64,000 nt of DNA, taken from positions 62,001-126,000 of the forward strand of contig NZ_JBLXIK010000006.1 in assembly GCF_048269565.1 (NCBI RefSeq), in the 5' to 3' direction. Position 1 is the stretch's first letter. Every line of letters starts with the position of its first letter. Positions 43,024 through 52,745 of this stretch are shown piece after piece. Below the pieces are notes generated by a model. The model was given only the letters and a program-made list of their open reading frames with translations, did not search any database and was not told where the DNA came from. Source of the DNA: Maricaulis sp048269565. GTDB taxonomy: Bacteria > Pseudomonadota > Alphaproteobacteria > Caulobacterales > Maricaulaceae. The position numbers and the translations under genes were made by a program.

Positions 43024-43982
43024 CCTCGACCATTCTGATCGTCCTGGGCGCACTGCTCCTGCTGGGGCTGGCCATCCTGGCCGGTCTGTGGATCTGGTCG
43101 CGCATGGTGGCCGGCAAGGTCGAGGCGGCGATGCCGCCGGTTGGCGAGATCGTCGATGTGGCGGGCGGGAAAATCCATTTCCTCGACCAGGGGCAGGGGC
43201 GTCCGATCGTGATGATTCACGGGCTCGCCGGTCATTTGCAGAATTTCACCTATGCCACCACGGGCGCCCTGGCTGGCGAGTACCGGGTCATCGCGCTCGA
43301 CCGTCCCGGAAGCGGCTATTCCGAACGCGACAGCGATGAACAGGCGCGGATCCCTGAACAGGCGCGGATGATCGCCGAATGGCTCGAGGCACAGGGGATC
43401 GAGAAGCCCCTGATCGTCGGCCATTCGCTCGGCGGTGCCGTGGCGCTGGCGCTGGGTCTGCTCTATCCGGATTCTGTGTCCGGCCTTGCCCTGGTCGCGC
43501 CGCTGACGACCCTGCCCGACGAGGGCGCCAAGGTGTTCGCTGCGCTGAAAATCGCCAATCCGGGCGTACGCCGTGCGGTGGCGGCCACGCTGGCGGTGCC
43601 GATGTCCATCCGCCGCGGCGAGCAGAGCCTGGCCTTTGTGTTCGGACCCGATCCGGCGCCCGCCGATTTCAGCACGCGCGGTGGCGGCTTGCTCGGCCTG
43701 CGCTCGCGCGCTTTCGTGGCGGCATCGACCGATTATCAGGCAGTGGCCCTTGACCTGCCGGCTCTGACGGCGCGCTTTGCCGAGCTGAGAATGCCGGTCG
43801 GCGTCATCTATGGCGATAGCGATCGCGTCCTCGATCACCGGCTTCATCTTGACGCCCTGAGACGCGCCATTCCGCAGCTGGATGAAGAGGTGCTGGCCGG
43901 GACCGGCCATATGGTGCAGATCTCGGAGCCGGACGCGACCGAGGCCTTCATCCGCCGCATGGCGGAGAAGAGCTTCGGCTAG
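43020..43982 (+). CDS. Membrane-anchored alpha/beta hydrolase
   Basis: The 320-residue protein has an N-terminal membrane helix (about 4-26). The alpha/beta-hydrolase fold includes an oxyanion HGLAGH, nucleophile elbow GHSLGG (Ser about 142), an acidic residue in YGDSDRV and catalytic His in GTGHMV. The substrate is unknown; an ester or lactone is likely. Translation is coupled to the SDR. Confidence 0.85.
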   Translation: MTSTILIVLGALLLLGLAILAGLWIWSRMVAGKVEAAMPPVGEIVDVAGGKIHFLDQGQGRPIVMIHGLAGHLQNFTYATTGALAGEYRVIALDRPGSGYSERDSDEQARIPEQARMIAEWLEAQGIEKPLIVGHSLGGAVALALGLLYPDSVSGLALVAPLTTLPDEGAKVFAALKIANPGVRRAVAATLAVPMSIRRGEQSLAFVFGPDPAPADFSTRGGGLLGLRSRAFVAASTDYQAVALDLPALTARFAELRMPVGVIYGDSDRVLDHRLHLDALRRAIPQLDEEVLAGTGHMVQISEPDATEAFIRRMAEKSFG

Positions 43983-44007
43983 GCGTGCTGCCTGATCCCT
44001 GCCGGCA

Positions 44008-44991
44008 TTAGCGACCCCATCGCGCACGCCAGCCGCGTTCGTCGACATGGACGAAGGGGCCGTGATGGGCGTTTGGCGCGTATTCGCCGAGGCCACCGAT
44101 CAGTGGCGAGAAGCTGGGGCTGTTGTGCGACAGGCTGTCGACCAGGTCGAACAGGGCCGCCGCATCCTTGCGGTCGTGAACGCCGTCGCCGTTGAGATCA
44201 TCCATCACACCATCACCATTGGCATCGATGAAGATGTCGGCGGCGCCGCCATAGATATGGCGGGAATGGCGGCCATTGCCGAGGCCGGCATTATAGGCCG
44301 GGGTGCGATAGCCACTCATGACGGTGAAGGTGTCGGCCCGCCAGCCGCGTTCATTGGCGGCTTCCAGAATGCTCTCCAGCTTGACCAGAAGGCGTTCGCT
44401 GAGCACCAGATAGGGCGTGCCGTCGGTGGGCTGTTTGCACAGGAACTGGCCGAGCCGGAAATGCGGCGATACGGCCAGGTCGGCCATTCCGTCGCTTACT
44501 TCCAGGAAGTTTTCCGGGGCGCGATAATTGGCATGGCCCAGATAGGGCTCGGCCGGATAGCTGCCGAGTTGATAGCCATTGATGGCCTCGCCATCCGACG
44601 GCGAATGCGCGCGCATCACCACGAGATTGAGTTGCATCGTGTGCCCGTCATCATCGCGTAACTGCACCTGGGTCAGACCGGGTGTGTCCGGTGCGGTCCA
44701 GTCGAGTGCGGTTGCGGCCGGACGCGAGGCATCGCCCTCGACCCAGCTCAGCGCCTGTTCGCTGCGGATACGGACGGTTTCGCCGGGATGGGCGAAGACG
44801 GCGAAGGTGTCGAGATTGACCTCGAGATCATCGCGCAGGGTGATGGAAAACGGCAGGTGGCCGGGCTCGAATTCACTCGCCGGCGGTTGGGTCTGGTTGG
44901 GTGTCGGGGTGACCAGCCGTGCCTGGGCGACCTGCGGCAGAGCGGACAGCAGGGCGGCACTCAGGATGGCTTTACCAAGAAATTTTTTCAT
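44008..44991 (-). CDS. M15-family peptidase with EF-hand-like insert
   Basis: The 327-residue periplasmic protein has a signal peptide ending near AQAR, an N-terminal beta domain (about 45-130) and a D,D-carboxypeptidase-like M15 domain. Visible ligands are SGYRTPAYNAGLGNGRHS, SRHIYGGAADI (His-x6-Asp) and HVDERG. Directly after the zinc-binding Asp is a pair of calcium-loop-like sequences, DANGDGVMDD and DLNGDGVHD, unusual for this family. It is the last gene of a minus-strand run, 4 nt from the L,D-transpeptidase, so both likely remodel peptidoglycan. Confidence 0.8.
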   Translation of the reverse strand: MKKFLGKAILSAALLSALPQVAQARLVTPTPNQTQPPASEFEPGHLPFSITLRDDLEVNLDTFAVFAHPGETVRIRSEQALSWVEGDASRPAATALDWTAPDTPGLTQVQLRDDDGHTMQLNLVVMRAHSPSDGEAINGYQLGSYPAEPYLGHANYRAPENFLEVSDGMADLAVSPHFRLGQFLCKQPTDGTPYLVLSERLLVKLESILEAANERGWRADTFTVMSGYRTPAYNAGLGNGRHSRHIYGGAADIFIDANGDGVMDDLNGDGVHDRKDAAALFDLVDSLSHNSPSFSPLIGGLGEYAPNAHHGPFVHVDERGWRARWGR

Positions 44992-44995
44992 TACG

Positions 44996-46618
44996 CTACT
45001 CCACTGGCGACGGAGCAGCCTCCAGCGCCGAGATCAGTTCATCATCCCTATGATATAGGTCTGCGACGAAGCGGATTCCAGTCGACGGGTCGTGCACGGC
45101 TGTCCAGTAAAGGACATAGACCGGAATCGGTGCTGCCAGATCGAGCCGGGTCTCACGCGTTCCTGCCGCGATTTCGCGCAGGCCGGCGGCCGAAAGATCG
45201 GGGCTTTCCGCGATGGCCCATTCGGCCAGCTCCAGCGGGTCACGCAGGCGCAGGCAGCCCGACGAAAAGCTGCGCCGGTTATGCGCGAACAATTCCGGAT
45301 TGGAGGTGTCGTGCAGATAGACATTGTGCCGATTGGGGAAGATCAGCTTGATCCCGCCCAGGGCATTGAGCGGTCCGGGTGCCTGGCGCAGCCGGTAGGG
45401 GAAATTGCGCGCCGGAACCGTGTCCCAGTCGATCGTCGCGGGATCGACCGTATTGCCCTCGCGGTCGAGGATCTGGAAGCCGAGCCGGGCCACGGCGTCG
45501 GGGTCGCCGCGGAACAGGGGCAGCTCATTGCGCACGGCGATACTGGCCGGTGTCTCCCACCACGGATTGACCACCAGATATTCCATCGCGCCTGAGAAGA
45601 CGGGCGTCGGCCGGTAAGTCAGGCCGACAATGACATCATGCCGACGTTCCACCACGCCTTCATTGCGGGCCTCGAGCGAGAAATCGGGGATGTTCACCCG
45701 GATATGGCGGCGGCCCATGTCATCGGGCAACCAGCGCAGGCGTTCGAGATTGGCGCGGATCTGCGAGGCGCGGTAGCTGGCGGTCACATTCAGCTCGCGC
45801 AGGGTCTGGCTGCCGACGCGGCCATCGACATCAAGGCGCGTGCGTTGCTGGAAGGTTTCGACGGCGGCGCGCAAGCCGTCATCGTAAAACTCGGGATCCG
45901 GCGCAGGGTCCGGTGTCGGGATTCCGGGCACGGCCGCCCTATCAGGATCGTCTACCGGCGCCTCGGGCGTCGCGGGCTCCAGCGGGGCCAGTTCGCCGCT
46001 GGCTTCCAGCCGGGCGCGCAGCTGGGCGACGCGCGGACCGTGATCGCCGGGCGCCAGTTCCGGTCCGTCATCGATCCGCGGCCAGCCGCCTTCAAGGGCG
46101 ATGGCTTCAAAGACAGGCAGGGCTGCGCGCAACGCCGTATAGGCCGGCTCGGTCGGAGCGAGTGCTTCGAGGCTGTCGGCGATGCGGCCGTTGGCCATTG
46201 CCAGGCGCAGATAGGTTGGCAGATCGCGAAACCGGCGCGCAGTAGTCCAGTCCGGCTCGAAGCGGGCCGGGTCGAAACGCCCGGCGAGCAGATGCGAGGC
46301 CAGGGCGAGATAGGCGCTGGTCGCCAGTTCGTCGACGGCCGGATCGGATCGCAGGGAATCGACCGCTTCCAGCTCTGCGAGATGATAGTCCTGCGGATTG
46401 AGCCCGTGACTGGCGGCACCACGAATGGCGATGACGAGATCCTTGAACCGGGCCCGGTTGGCCTCGCCCGTCCAGACCGGTTCCACGCTTTGGTGTTTCT
46501 CAAGCCCGGGGCCGGCGTCAAAAATGCTGCATTCTGTGGGCAGGGGGTTTTGGGCCAGGGCCGGCGCGCTGCTGATCGCCGCCACCAGGGCGATCATCAT
46601 CGTCACGGGTCGTCGCAT
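44996..46618 (-). CDS. YcbB/LdtD-like L,D-transpeptidase
   Basis: The 540-residue periplasmic enzyme has a signal peptide ending near ALAQ, a scaffold helical domain (about 60-170), a peptidoglycan-binding segment (LRAAVETFQQRTRLDVDGRVG, about 255) and a YkuD catalytic domain. The domain ends in FAHNRRSFSSGCLRLRDP with the nucleophilic Cys. It should form 3-3 crosslinks or attach proteins to peptidoglycan. ATG 46618 (after a 2-nt gap from the upstream stop) gives a normal signal peptide; ATG 46630 would overlap the upstream gene by 10 nt. Confidence 0.85.
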   Translation of the reverse strand: MRRPVTMMIALVAAISSAPALAQNPLPTECSIFDAGPGLEKHQSVEPVWTGEANRARFKDLVIAIRGAASHGLNPQDYHLAELEAVDSLRSDPAVDELATSAYLALASHLLAGRFDPARFEPDWTTARRFRDLPTYLRLAMANGRIADSLEALAPTEPAYTALRAALPVFEAIALEGGWPRIDDGPELAPGDHGPRVAQLRARLEASGELAPLEPATPEAPVDDPDRAAVPGIPTPDPAPDPEFYDDGLRAAVETFQQRTRLDVDGRVGSQTLRELNVTASYRASQIRANLERLRWLPDDMGRRHIRVNIPDFSLEARNEGVVERRHDVIVGLTYRPTPVFSGAMEYLVVNPWWETPASIAVRNELPLFRGDPDAVARLGFQILDREGNTVDPATIDWDTVPARNFPYRLRQAPGPLNALGGIKLIFPNRHNVYLHDTSNPELFAHNRRSFSSGCLRLRDPLELAEWAIAESPDLSAAGLREIAAGTRETRLDLAAPIPVYVLYWTAVHDPSTGIRFVADLYHRDDELISALEAAPSPVE

Positions 46619-46620
46619 GC

Positions 46621-47598
46621 CTAGATCCATTTCAGATAGCGGAACACGGCGATCTGGATGGCGCCAATGCCGAACAGGCCGGCGACGAAAACCCAGAAGG
46701 CGCTGACATTGTCAGCCCCCGGTATGCCGCCGACATTGATGCCGAGCAAGCCGGTGAGGAAGCCGAGCGGCAGGAAAATCGCAGCAATCACCGAGAGCAC
46801 GTAGAGATTCTTGTTCATCCGGTCGGCCAGCCCGTTGGCGAGCTCGTCCTTGACGATCTGGGCCCGTTCGCGAATGGCGTCGAGATCCTCGAGATAGCGG
46901 ATCACCATATCGAGGTTTTCCTGCAGGCGGCGCTTGTTCATCGCATCCAGCCAGGCCAGCTCGGAGGTGCGCAGATGCGCGATGACATCGCGCTGGGGCG
47001 CGATATAGCGGCGAAACATGATCGCCTGCTTGCGGATGGTGTTGATCGCCTGGCGCGCGGCCGGGGTGGGCGCTTCCATCACTTCTTCCTCGACATCGTC
47101 GAGATTTTCGTCGAGCTCGGTCAGGACCGGCTCCATGCGCTCGAACAGGCGCGCGGTGAGCATGGCGATGAAGTCGGCGGAAGTCTTTGGTCCCGTGCCC
47201 TCGGCAAGGCGTTCGCGCAGGTCGGTGACGGCTTTCAGCCGGCGGCGGCGCAGGCTGATGATACGTGATCCGTCAATCCAGAGCCGGATCGAGACCATGT
47301 CTTCGGGCTGGGCATCGGCATTGAGATTGACACCGCGCAGGATCATCAGCGCGCCTTGGTCGAACATCACCATGCGCGGGCGCGTCTCCTCGGCCAGCAG
47401 CGCGTTGATGATGATCGGGTCGAGATAGGCGGTTTCGCGTTCCAGCCAGGCGCGGGCACCGGGATGGGTCGCGTCCAGATGCACCCAGGCGAGCGCCTCA
47501 TCCTTGACCCGGCGCGCGACATCATCGCCGGTCAGCACATCGCCATGACCATCGCCATTGATCGAACAGGCGTGAAGGATACCGAACTCATTGGGCAT
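46621..47598 (-). CDS. ZntB-like CorA-superfamily transporter
   Basis: The 325-residue protein has a long cytoplasmic domain with a helical funnel (ELDENLDDVEEEVMEAP) and two C-terminal membrane helices. The loop motif is GINVGGIPG, which replaces the CorA GMN signature and marks the ZntB subgroup of zinc transporters. It overlaps the MscS gene by 11 nt and adjoins the L,D-transpeptidase gene. Confidence 0.85.
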   Translation of the reverse strand: MPNEFGILHACSINGDGHGDVLTGDDVARRVKDEALAWVHLDATHPGARAWLERETAYLDPIIINALLAEETRPRMVMFDQGALMILRGVNLNADAQPEDMVSIRLWIDGSRIISLRRRRLKAVTDLRERLAEGTGPKTSADFIAMLTARLFERMEPVLTELDENLDDVEEEVMEAPTPAARQAINTIRKQAIMFRRYIAPQRDVIAHLRTSELAWLDAMNKRRLQENLDMVIRYLEDLDAIRERAQIVKDELANGLADRMNKNLYVLSVIAAIFLPLGFLTGLLGINVGGIPGADNVSAFWVFVAGLFGIGAIQIAVFRYLKWI

Positions 47599-48568
47599 TG
47601 ATCGCCTCTCTCAGCGCGGCGGGATTCTTGATGTGAAGGTCGCGCTGCGGGAAGGGAATCTCGATGCCGTTATCGCGGAATTTGTGCCAGATCGCGAACA
47701 TGACATCGCTCTGCGGCCGCCAGCGTCCGGCGACGATATCCTCGACCCAGAACGTCAGGGTGAAGTCGATCGAGTTGTCGCCGAAATTGCGCAGGAAGCA
47801 TTGCGGCGCCGGATCGCTCATGCACATCGCATGTTCGGTCGCGGCTTGCAGGATCAGGTCATGAGCCAGTTCGAGATCGCAGCCATAGGCGACACCGATC
47901 TTGATCTCGACCCGGGCCTTGCTGGTTGAAAGCGTCCAGTTGGTCACCCGGTTGGTGATGAAATCCTCGTTCGGCACCAGGACTTCCTTGCCGTCGAGGG
48001 TCTCGAGCAGGGTGTAGCGGGCGCTCGATTTGCGCACGAAGCCGGTCACGCCGTCGGGCAATTCGATCAGATCATCGATATCGACCGAGCGTTCCAGCAA
48101 CAGGATCAGGCCGGAGATGAAATTCGAGGCGATCGTCTGCAGGCCAAAGCCGACGCCGATGCCGACCGCGCCGCTGAACACGGTCAGCGTCGTCAGATTG
48201 AGGCCGAGCACGTCCAGTGCGATCAGGAAGGCGATGACATAGATCGCGATCTGCAGGATTTTCGAGACCAGGGTCCGGGTGGTGGGATGCAGCTTGCCGA
48301 GCTTGCGCACCCGGTATTGCACGGCATCGGCGACCGCGGCGGTGATCCAGAAGATCAATACCAGCGAGAGCAGGGCGCGCAACACGCCCCAGGCGCTGAC
48401 CTGGAAGTCGCCGGCCCGGAAAGTGAGCGCTTCGGTATCGAGATATTGACTGACAATGGCGAGATTGCCCGTCACGCCGGCGATGACAATGCCCAGCAGG
48501 GTGATGAAGATCAGCCAGCGGGCCCAGGGCCCTTTCGGCTTGATGATGTGTTTCCAGAAATCGCCCAT
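47588..48568 (-). CDS. MscS-family mechanosensitive channel
   Basis: The 326-residue protein has membrane helices near 18-38, 62-82, 105-125 and the pore-lining TM3 segment AVGIGVGFGLQTIASNFISGLILLLE. A beta domain follows (DDLIELPDGVTGFVRKSSARYT) with a vestibule ending in GIEIPFPQRDL. It releases solutes under hypo-osmotic stress. As the first gene of the run MscS-ZntB-transpeptidase-M15, it suggests an envelope-stress or turgor theme. Confidence 0.9.
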   Translation of the reverse strand: MGDFWKHIIKPKGPWARWLIFITLLGIVIAGVTGNLAIVSQYLDTEALTFRAGDFQVSAWGVLRALLSLVLIFWITAAVADAVQYRVRKLGKLHPTTRTLVSKILQIAIYVIAFLIALDVLGLNLTTLTVFSGAVGIGVGFGLQTIASNFISGLILLLERSVDIDDLIELPDGVTGFVRKSSARYTLLETLDGKEVLVPNEDFITNRVTNWTLSTSKARVEIKIGVAYGCDLELAHDLILQAATEHAMCMSDPAPQCFLRNFGDNSIDFTLTFWVEDIVAGRWRPQSDVMFAIWHKFRDNGIEIPFPQRDLHIKNPAALREAINAQ

Positions 48569-48689
48569 GCGTGCGTTGCCGTCCTGTTATGCGTACCGGA
48601 GCCGGCGAAACTGCCGGATCGTGTTCTGCTGCCTAGTCTGCCACGGCTGGTGGCGCAAGGCGACTGCGGGGTCGTGAGCCGCGCCGGCG

Positions 48690-51600
48690 TCAATAATCGC
48701 GGCGCCAGCGGATCGAGACCGAGGCTTCGGTGTCGGCGCTGAGGCGGGAGAGAATGCTGACCTGCGGCGTCAGCGACCATTCGACCCGCGCCGTGCTGAG
48801 CGCGGCGACGCCTGCGGATTCGACCTCGACGTAGAAATCATTGCCGAAGCGGCGGCCGCTCGTGACCGTCAATCCGCCATTGGCGTCGGATCCGATATCC
48901 AGCCGGTCGACTCCCACCAGTTCGCGCACCCGTCCGGCAAAGCCGAAAATATCCTGTCCCGACAATTGCGCCGCCAGCTGTGCCGCCTCGAACGGGCCCA
49001 GCTCGCTGGCCGAACGGTCGAACAGCAGGCGGGCGATGATCTCGTCATCGGGCAGGGAGGGGGTGCTGGTCAGCGTCACGGTCGGCGACATCAGCGTGCC
49101 CGCGACGGCGACATTTGCCTGGAAATCATCGCGCTCATATTGCGCCGCGAGGGCGATACGGGCGTCGGTCACCGGGCCGTTGAACAGGACCTCGCCCGAC
49201 TCCAGCGTGAAGCGCCGGCTGAACACAGTCGCCGAGCCGCGCACCAGATTGGCGCTGCCGGTCAGGGTCGGCTTTTTCGCCTGGCCGGTGATGCGGATAT
49301 CGGCGCGCCATTCCGTGTTGAAATTGGACGAGTTGAAGTAGAACTGGTCGGTGGCATAGACCCGGTAATCCAGCCGCACCGGCAAGCGCGCCCGTGAGGC
49401 GCGGATCTGGTTTTTCGGCAGGTTGAGTTCGATCACCTCGATTTCGGGAATCGAGGTGGTGCCATTGGTTGGCGGCTGGGCGTAGACGCGATCCAGCCGG
49501 GTCTCGCCGGCCACCAGCAGGCCGGCATCGTCCATGGTCAGCTGTGTCTGCCCGGTCATGCGCGCGGTCAGATCGGGGCGCCGGACGGCGGTGAAATCGG
49601 CAAAATTGACTTCGGCCTCACCGCGCGGACCCTGCGCCGTGATCACGCCCGTAGCGTTGGCGGTCAGTGTGCCGCCCGATCCGTCACCGGCCGTCAGTGA
49701 TTGCAGTTCGATCCGGCTGTTGTGTAGTTGCGCCGCCAGCTGGATATCGACGATGTCGCTGCCGGTTTCCGCAGCGCTGAAACGCCCGTCGCGCAGGGCA
49801 ATGCTGCCATCGATCTCAGGCGCGGCACGGGTGCCGGAAATCGTCAGATCAATTGCGGCATCGCCTGAAAGGGAGGTGCCGACCGGCAGGGCAAGCGAGG
49901 TCAGCGACAGGATTTCACCACTCGCCTCGATGCCGCCGGTGATCACAGCCTCGGGACCATTGAGAATGGCCAGCAGGTCTGTGGTGGCGCCGGTCCGCGT
50001 GATGAAGGTGCGGGCGCTCAGTCCGCCGCCGGTTGCGGTGCTCTCGATATGGGAGTCGTCGTCCAGCACAAGCCGGGTGACGATCTGCAGCTCGGGTGCG
50101 TCAGCGAGCGAGGCAGCGGTCAGGCCGCTGGCGGTCACCTCGGCATTGCCGCGCCAGATGCCATCGGTCTGGCGCAGGCCGGCCGTGGCATCGAGCTGCC
50201 CGTCGACCTGCGGCAGGCCCGCCAGATCGACCAGCAGGGCGATCGGCAGACGGTCCACGTCCAGGTCGAGTTGCGCGCCCCCGGTGCTTTCCTGCCAGTA
50301 GGCGGCCAGTTCACCGCCGCCAAAGCCGATCCGCCCGCCCAGCGAACGATCCGCATCGTCGATTACGGCGAGGATCGGCTCGATCGTCTGCCAGGCATTG
50401 CTGCCGAGATGGCCGGACGGGCTCACTTCAGCGCGCAGGCCGGTTTGCGTAAGGCCGATCATGCCGGTCGCGTTGAGGTCAAAGGGCAGGCCGGTCACGC
50501 CTGCGAAATCGGCTTCAAGTGTCATGCCGGAGACCGGCCCGCTCAGCGAGAGCTGGGCGTCGGTCAGGATCAGGCTGCCCGAGACCAGGTCGCGGACGCC
50601 GAGCCGGGCGTCGAATTCACCATCGAGCAGGGCATTGAGGGCGGCGTCATAATTGACCGAGAGCGACCAGCGCGCCTGGGTGCCGGCCAGCAGATTGAGG
50701 TGGAGATGGCGGTCCTCGATACGGGCATCGCCTTCGATCACCGAGGGGCCGAATTGGCTGTCGCGCAGGGCGACCGTCCAGTCGGCGCCTTGCTGGCGGG
50801 CTTCGCCGGCGAGCACCAGGTCGCGCGCGTCATAGCGCCCGGCCAGTGTCCAGTCGGTCGAGAGATTGCCGCCATCATATTCGGCATTGAGGGCCAGCCG
50901 CGGCGCGTTGAAACGGGTCTCGCCGATGAGGATGGCATCGGTCGCCGTCACGGTGCGCGCGGTGATCAGCCCGTCGACGGAGCTCAGTTCGAACCCGGTC
51001 GCCAGCCCGCCGGCGAAGTCCAGCGCCAGTCCTTCCAGCGAGCCGGAGAATGCCAGATCGCCGCTGGCGGTCCAGTCATCCGCAGAGCTGCCCTGGGCCT
51101 GGGCCAGCAGCGAGAGCCGGGTTGATTGCACCGAAATATCGGGCAGGCGCCAGCCGGCTTCCTCAAGGCGCAGCGTCGCGGTGACGTCCAGGGCTTCGAT
51201 CAAATCGGCAATGCGCGGGTCGGCTTCAATGGCGCTGCCGTCAATTTGCAGCGCGATCTGGTTGCTGCCCGTCGCGGTGATGACCGCCGTGACCGGGCCG
51301 CTGGCCTGGTCTGTCAGGCGGGCGATATCGTCGAGCACGGCGCGGGCATTGAGGGCGATCATGTCATCGCCCGGCCGGTAGACCCCGTCGGCATCGATCG
51401 AGACATGCGCACCCAGCAGACGCGAACCGGTCAGTTCGTAACGGTCCTGGTCGAGATCGGCGTCCAGATCAAAGGTCAGGCTGGCCTGCTCGCCGAGCAG
51501 GGCGTTGAGTGTGTTCTCGCCGAGGGCCGGGTCGCTCAGGGCGAGCTGGGCGGTGAGCGCCAGCCGACCGGATTCGTAGTGCAGCTGAACCGGCCCGGTG

Positions 51601-52745
51601 ACCGCGCCGACTTCGGTTCCCGCGGCGCTCAATTGTTCCAGGACGAGCGCGCCATCCAGGCCATAGCCGTCCGTCAGATCGGCGATGCCATCAAATCGCA
51701 GGGAGCGGGCGCTGACCTGACCCTGGGAGAGTTGCGCCAGGGCTTCGCCGCGGGTCTGCAGCGTCAGGTTCCAGCTCAGCTCGGCGTTGAGCGCGAGCTC
51801 GGCCTCGAGCGTGTCGGCCTGCAGGTGCGCGCTTTGAAGCCCGAAACTGGCAATGCTGCCCCGGACACTAAGCTGCCCTTGCGACAGGATGGGGGCGAGC
51901 GTTTCGGGCAGGCCGGTCCAGTTGCCGGGCTGGACGGCGCTGTCGACCTGCCAGCCATCGTCGGCCCACACCAGCTGGCCATTGGCCAGCTCGCGTCCGG
52001 TGATCTGGATCGTGAACCGACCGCTGCCGGCATCGCGATCACCGTCCAGGTCGGCGGCGATATCGATCTGCTCATCGGGCATTTGTGCCAGGCTTGCCAG
52101 CGGGCCGCCGGGCGCGCCGGTCGCGGTGAAATGTCCCTGGATGCGCCCATCGCCGAGGATTTCAAACCGGGCATCGACGGCATCGCCCGGCGCGTCCAGC
52201 CGCAGGATCGAGGCCGAGACCTGGCCCGGCTGGCCGGCCCGCAACTGCATGTCGGCGCGGGCGCTCAGGCTCGCCGCCGGTCCAATGACGCCCTCGGCGA
52301 GGTCGAGCTGGTCGATCCGTGCCTCGCCGAGGATGAATTCGGGGATCGTGCCGGCGGAATTGTCCCCGGGCTGGTCGGGCAGATCCGGCGTGCGCGCGAT
52401 GGCGCCGCGTTCGATGGTGAACAGGTCGATGCGCAGCGGGCCATTGATCAGCGTGATCGGTTGCCAGCGCACAGCGATGGAACTGGCCTCGAGCCAGACG
52501 CCGGAGTCATCGCTGAGCACAACGCGGTCGAGGCTGAATTCCGAGAGGAGATCACCGCGCAGGCCTTCGATCCGTACCTCGCCGATGCCGCCGATCTCCT
52601 GCCCGTCGACAAGGGAGCGCACCAGCCAGCGTCCCGGGCCATGGCTGAGCGCGATCACGGCGCCGGCCGCCAGGATCACGATCAGGCCCGTAGCCAGGGC
52701 AAGGCCGTGCAGGATGCGGCGCCAGGGGATGGTGATCGCGGTCAT
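48690..52745 (-). CDS. tamB: Translocation and assembly module protein TamB
   Basis: The 1351-residue protein has an N-terminal membrane anchor (about 12-32), a very long repetitive beta region predicted to form a periplasm-spanning taco-shaped groove, and a C-terminal DUF490 domain. Signatures include TVFSRRFTLESGEVLFNGPV, LPDDEIIARLLFDRSASELGPFEAAQLA and the barrel-contacting end VEWSLTPQVSILSRLSADTEASVSIRWRR. With TamA it moves lipids or assembles outer-membrane proteins. It overlaps the tamA stop (TGATG). Confidence 0.9.
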   Translation of the reverse strand: MTAITIPWRRILHGLALATGLIVILAAGAVIALSHGPGRWLVRSLVDGQEIGGIGEVRIEGLRGDLLSEFSLDRVVLSDDSGVWLEASSIAVRWQPITLINGPLRIDLFTIERGAIARTPDLPDQPGDNSAGTIPEFILGEARIDQLDLAEGVIGPAASLSARADMQLRAGQPGQVSASILRLDAPGDAVDARFEILGDGRIQGHFTATGAPGGPLASLAQMPDEQIDIAADLDGDRDAGSGRFTIQITGRELANGQLVWADDGWQVDSAVQPGNWTGLPETLAPILSQGQLSVRGSIASFGLQSAHLQADTLEAELALNAELSWNLTLQTRGEALAQLSQGQVSARSLRFDGIADLTDGYGLDGALVLEQLSAAGTEVGAVTGPVQLHYESGRLALTAQLALSDPALGENTLNALLGEQASLTFDLDADLDQDRYELTGSRLLGAHVSIDADGVYRPGDDMIALNARAVLDDIARLTDQASGPVTAVITATGSNQIALQIDGSAIEADPRIADLIEALDVTATLRLEEAGWRLPDISVQSTRLSLLAQAQGSSADDWTASGDLAFSGSLEGLALDFAGGLATGFELSSVDGLITARTVTATDAILIGETRFNAPRLALNAEYDGGNLSTDWTLAGRYDARDLVLAGEARQQGADWTVALRDSQFGPSVIEGDARIEDRHLHLNLLAGTQARWSLSVNYDAALNALLDGEFDARLGVRDLVSGSLILTDAQLSLSGPVSGMTLEADFAGVTGLPFDLNATGMIGLTQTGLRAEVSPSGHLGSNAWQTIEPILAVIDDADRSLGGRIGFGGGELAAYWQESTGGAQLDLDVDRLPIALLVDLAGLPQVDGQLDATAGLRQTDGIWRGNAEVTASGLTAASLADAPELQIVTRLVLDDDSHIESTATGGGLSARTFITRTGATTDLLAILNGPEAVITGGIEASGEILSLTSLALPVGTSLSGDAAIDLTISGTRAAPEIDGSIALRDGRFSAAETGSDIVDIQLAAQLHNSRIELQSLTAGDGSGGTLTANATGVITAQGPRGEAEVNFADFTAVRRPDLTARMTGQTQLTMDDAGLLVAGETRLDRVYAQPPTNGTTSIPEIEVIELNLPKNQIRASRARLPVRLDYRVYATDQFYFNSSNFNTEWRADIRITGQAKKPTLTGSANLVRGSATVFSRRFTLESGEVLFNGPVTDARIALAAQYERDDFQANVAVAGTLMSPTVTLTSTPSLPDDEIIARLLFDRSASELGPFEAAQLAAQLSGQDIFGFAGRVRELVGVDRLDIGSDANGGLTVTSGRRFGNDFYVEVESAGVAALSTARVEWSLTPQVSILSRLSADTEASVSIRWRRDY

